A stretch of DNA of 64,000 nucleotides from Mobiluncus sp963511525 (GTDB lineage Bacteria > Actinomycetota > Actinomycetes > Actinomycetales > Actinomycetaceae), in NCBI RefSeq assembly GCF_963511525.1, contig NZ_CAUPIY010000008.1:1-64000 (forward strand). The letters are read 5' to 3'. The notes under the pieces were generated by a model that searched no databases, was not told the origin of the DNA, and was given only the letters and a program-made list of their open reading frames with translations. This document shows, one piece after another, positions 61,976 through 64,000 of the stretch. Position 1 is the stretch's first letter; every line of letters starts with the position of its first letter. The position numbers and the translations under genes were made by a program.

Positions 61976-62836
61976 TCACACCCTGGCGATGATGTCGGCA
62001 ATCGAGTCCACAATCTCGTTGGGCCGATAAGAGAAATTGGTGATTTCCTCACGATCCGTGGAACCGGTCAACACCAGGAACGTATGCAGACCGGACTCTA
62101 CCCCGGCCAACATATCCGTATCCATCCGGTCGCCAATCATGGCGGTTTCCTCGGAGTGGGCGCCAATCTTGTTCAATCCCGTGCGGAACATGACCGGGTT
62201 GGGTTTGCCGATAAAGTACGGATTCTTGCCGGTGGCGGCCGTAATCATGGCAGCGATAGCGCCGGTGGCAGGAATGGGGCCGTCCTTGGTGGGGCCGGTC
62301 ATGTCCGGATTCGTGGCGATAAACTTGGCGCCCTTATTGATGAGCTGCACCGCCGTAGCAATCTGGTCGAAAGAATACGAGCGCGTCTCGCCCAGCACCA
62401 CATATTCCGGATTCGTGGAAGTCATGACGTAGCCCGCCTGGTACAAGGCGGTGGTCAGACCGGCTTCGCCCACCACGTAGGCGCTGGATTTCGGGGACTG
62501 GGTCTTTAGGAAAGACGCGGTAGCCAGCGCGGAAGTCCAGATGCGTTCCTCGGGGACTTCCAGGCCGGAGGCCTCCAACCGCGCGGACAGGTCGCGAGGC
62601 GTAAAGATGGAGTTGTTGGTCAAAACCAGGTATTCCCGGTCCTTGTCCCGCAGGGCTTGCAGGAACTCTGCCGCCCCTGGAATGGCCTTGGTTTCGTGCA
62701 CCAGCACGCCGTCCATGTCGGTCAGCCAGTACTTGATGGGTTTCTTAACCGGATTGATTTCCTTTTCCCGGTCCTCTTTCGTGCCGAAAGTCGCGTCCAT
62801 CATCGCTTCGAGTTTGTCAGCTGTTTGGCTTTTCAA
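61976..62836 (-). CDS. HAD-IIA family sugar-phosphatase-like hydrolase (NagD type)
   Basis: 286 aa. HAD motif I TDMDGVLVHE with both aspartates, motif II LTNNS, motif III Lys in GKPNPVMFRT, motif IV IGDRMDTDMLAG; the cap lies between motifs II and III. The TTG start follows GAGGGGA. The ~30-residue N-terminal extension precedes the fold. It is convergent with the MFS gene with only five bases between. Substrate unknown. Confidence 0.9.
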   Translation of the reverse strand: MKSQTADKLEAMMDATFGTKEDREKEINPVKKPIKYWLTDMDGVLVHETKAIPGAAEFLQALRDKDREYLVLTNNSIFTPRDLSARLEASGLEVPEERIWTSALATASFLKTQSPKSSAYVVGEAGLTTALYQAGYVMTSTNPEYVVLGETRSYSFDQIATAVQLINKGAKFIATNPDMTGPTKDGPIPATGAIAAMITAATGKNPYFIGKPNPVMFRTGLNKIGAHSEETAMIGDRMDTDMLAGVESGLHTFLVLTGSTDREEITNFSYRPNEIVDSIADIIARV

Positions 62837-63003
62837 TGTGTTCCCCTCAATTTTCTTCGGTCCCCAGATTCTGGGGAGGCGACAGAACCCAAACGCCGGA
62901 ACACACCGGCAATGACTACCGGACGCGCCGGCTTTGGCAACTCAAACGTTCACTTATAAGGTTATGCAATAGAAGAATTTATTGCAATGATTGGGTGATT
63001 TTT

Positions 63004-63888
63004 GTGGCGAAATGGGCGCTGATTACGGGGGCTTCCAGCGGTTTAGGTGAGGAGTTTGCCTGGCAGTTGGCTGCCGAACCGCTCAACGTCGTGTTGGTCG
63101 CTAGGCGTCAAGACCGTTTGGAGGCCTTAGCGCAGCGGATTCACACCACTTTAGGTGTTGAAACGGAAGTCTTGGTCGCAGATTTGTCCACCAAGGCCGG
63201 TCAGTACGCGGTCATTCGCCGCCTGCGCGACGACTCCCGCCCGGTCGCGGTGCTGGTCAACAACGCCGGTTTCGGTTTGGGGCAAACTTTTGTGGGCGGA
63301 AAGTGGGACCGCGAGGACGCAGCCCTAGAGGTGATGGTGCGGGCCTTGTGCCGGCTGACGTTTGAGGGGGCCCAAGCGATGGGGTCGCGTACCCATCGCC
63401 GCGCACCTGGCAAAGTGGAACGGTTGTTACAAAAGTTGACCGGCCAGCCCGCGCTGGGGAAAGCCTCGGGCGGCGGGGTCATTATCAATGTTTCCTCCGC
63501 CACCGCCTACACCGCTATGGGCACCTACGCAGCGATGAAAACCTGGGTGCGGTTCTTTAGCGAATCGGTTTCCACCGAGCTGCGCGGCACCGGCGTATCC
63601 ATCACCGCCGTGGCGCCGGGACTGATGAAAACCGAGTTCCACCAATCAGCCCAGATGAACGCCTCGGTCTGGCCCAAATACGGCTTTGTCAGCCCCGAAA
63701 CAGTCGTCAAGGCCGCCATCGAAGCGGCTCGCCGCCGCCGCGTCCTAGTCACCCCGACCGTTCGGTACAAAATCGCGATGGCGGGCGCATGCCTGGCTCC
63801 CCGCTGGCTCATGCGCGCCCTGTTCGACTCCCGCCTGTTCTCCCGGGCACTCACGACTAACCTCGCACCCAAACGAAACGCAAACTAA
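63004..63888 (+). CDS. Short-chain dehydrogenase/reductase
   Basis: 294 aa. Cofactor motif TGASSGLG, VADLS, NNAGFG, then the catalytic Ser in VSSATAY and YAAMK. About 30 residues (SRTHRRAPGKVERLLQKL...) are inserted between the helix after NNAG and the INVSS strand, rich in basic residues. The C-terminus has a hydrophobic ARRRRVLVTPTVRY...LMRALF region that may contact membrane. Start is uncertain: GTG at 63004 or in-frame GTG at 62995, neither with a good ribosome site. Substrate unknown. Confidence 0.85.
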   Translation: MAKWALITGASSGLGEEFAWQLAAEPLNVVLVARRQDRLEALAQRIHTTLGVETEVLVADLSTKAGQYAVIRRLRDDSRPVAVLVNNAGFGLGQTFVGGKWDREDAALEVMVRALCRLTFEGAQAMGSRTHRRAPGKVERLLQKLTGQPALGKASGGGVIINVSSATAYTAMGTYAAMKTWVRFFSESVSTELRGTGVSITAVAPGLMKTEFHQSAQMNASVWPKYGFVSPETVVKAAIEAARRRRVLVTPTVRYKIAMAGACLAPRWLMRALFDSRLFSRALTTNLAPKRNAN

Positions 63889-63923
63889 AAAACCGGAGGG
63901 GAACCCGGGCGGGCTCCCCTCCG
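63887..63923 (-). terminator. Intrinsic terminator of the leftward aldolase-like gene
   Basis: Minus strand stem CGGAGGGGA / TCCCCTCCG with inner CCCG/CGGG, followed by GG and six T (63887-63892). The T run overlaps the stop codon of the SDR gene. Confidence 0.9.
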
Positions 63924-63938
63924 TAAGACAGATGCGGG

Positions 63939-64000
63939 TTACTTCATCTTTTTGCCAACAGACCCCAGACGTTCGCAAGCCTCGACGACACGCGCGGCCA
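63939..64000 (-). CDS. C-terminal end of a class II fructose-bisphosphate aldolase-like protein (partial)
   Basis: Only the last 19 full codons are inside the window, reading AARVVEACERLGSVGKKMK and then stop. This resembles the C-terminus of actinobacterial class II aldolase (AARVVEACE...), which splits fructose-1,6-bisphosphate in glycolysis. A strong terminator follows. The identity rests on a short peptide. Confidence 0.5.
   Translation of the reverse strand, partial: AARVVEACERLGSVGKKMK

Overview
The window reads as chromosomal DNA of a moderately GC-rich actinobacterium. Support comes from the gene families: a DtxR/IdeR-type iron regulator, a DUF3027 protein beside an actinobacterial-type cold-shock protein, MurT/GatD, a DUF2520 protein upstream of panC, a RamB-like regulator beside aceA/aceB, a WXG100 protein, a LytR_C protein and CWB2 cell-wall-binding repeats. 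A member of the Actinomycetaceae (for example Mobiluncus or a relative) is my best guess. That is inference from gene content, not a database match. No phage, insertion sequence or CRISPR array was seen.
Layout. 1-10 kb: NlpC/P60 hydrolase, DtxR regulator, serC, NCS2 purine permease, DUF3027 and cold-shock proteins, a TPM-domain membrane protein, a NYN nuclease-like protein, then gatD/murT. 11.3-17.3 kb: the most unusual part, two paralogous gene pairs around a gpsA-like gene. Each pair is a sulfide:quinone-oxidoreductase-like flavoprotein fused at its C-terminus to a DsrC/TusE domain, followed by a DsrE2-like protein. 17.4-25 kb: gluQRS and lysS, a CsoR-like protein, and a leftward run DUF2520 - PH-domain protein - PH-domain protein - panC - panD. 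25-30 kb: a two-component system, an HD-domain protein, a WXG100 protein and a small membrane protein. 30-39 kb: groEL with two CIRCE elements, a LytR_C protein, ung, the NAD operon nadA-nadB-nadC, tRNA-Thr and a Ser/Thr kinase. 39-46 kb: an orphan sugar-ABC ATPase, a gene-free stretch with a candidate small RNA, and the RamB-like regulator divergent from aceA-aceB. 46-58 kb: one giant (about 4,059 aa) secreted Ig-like protein with C-terminal CWB2 repeats. 58-64 kb: xth, a GH1 beta-glucosidase with an MFS transporter, a HAD phosphatase, an SDR, and the 3' end of what looks like class II aldolase.
How the parts work together. The flavoprotein-TusE/DsrE2 pairs look like a sulfide-oxidising, sulfur-relaying module in which oxidoreductase and sulfur carrier share one chain. 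The nad and pan operons supply NAD and pantothenate. RamB-aceA-aceB forms the glyoxylate shunt. MurT/GatD, the NlpC/P60 enzyme, LytR_C, WXG100 and the giant protein concern the envelope. A recurrent architectural signal is a -10-like hexamer exactly six bases before the start codon at eight genes, which suggests widespread leaderless transcription.
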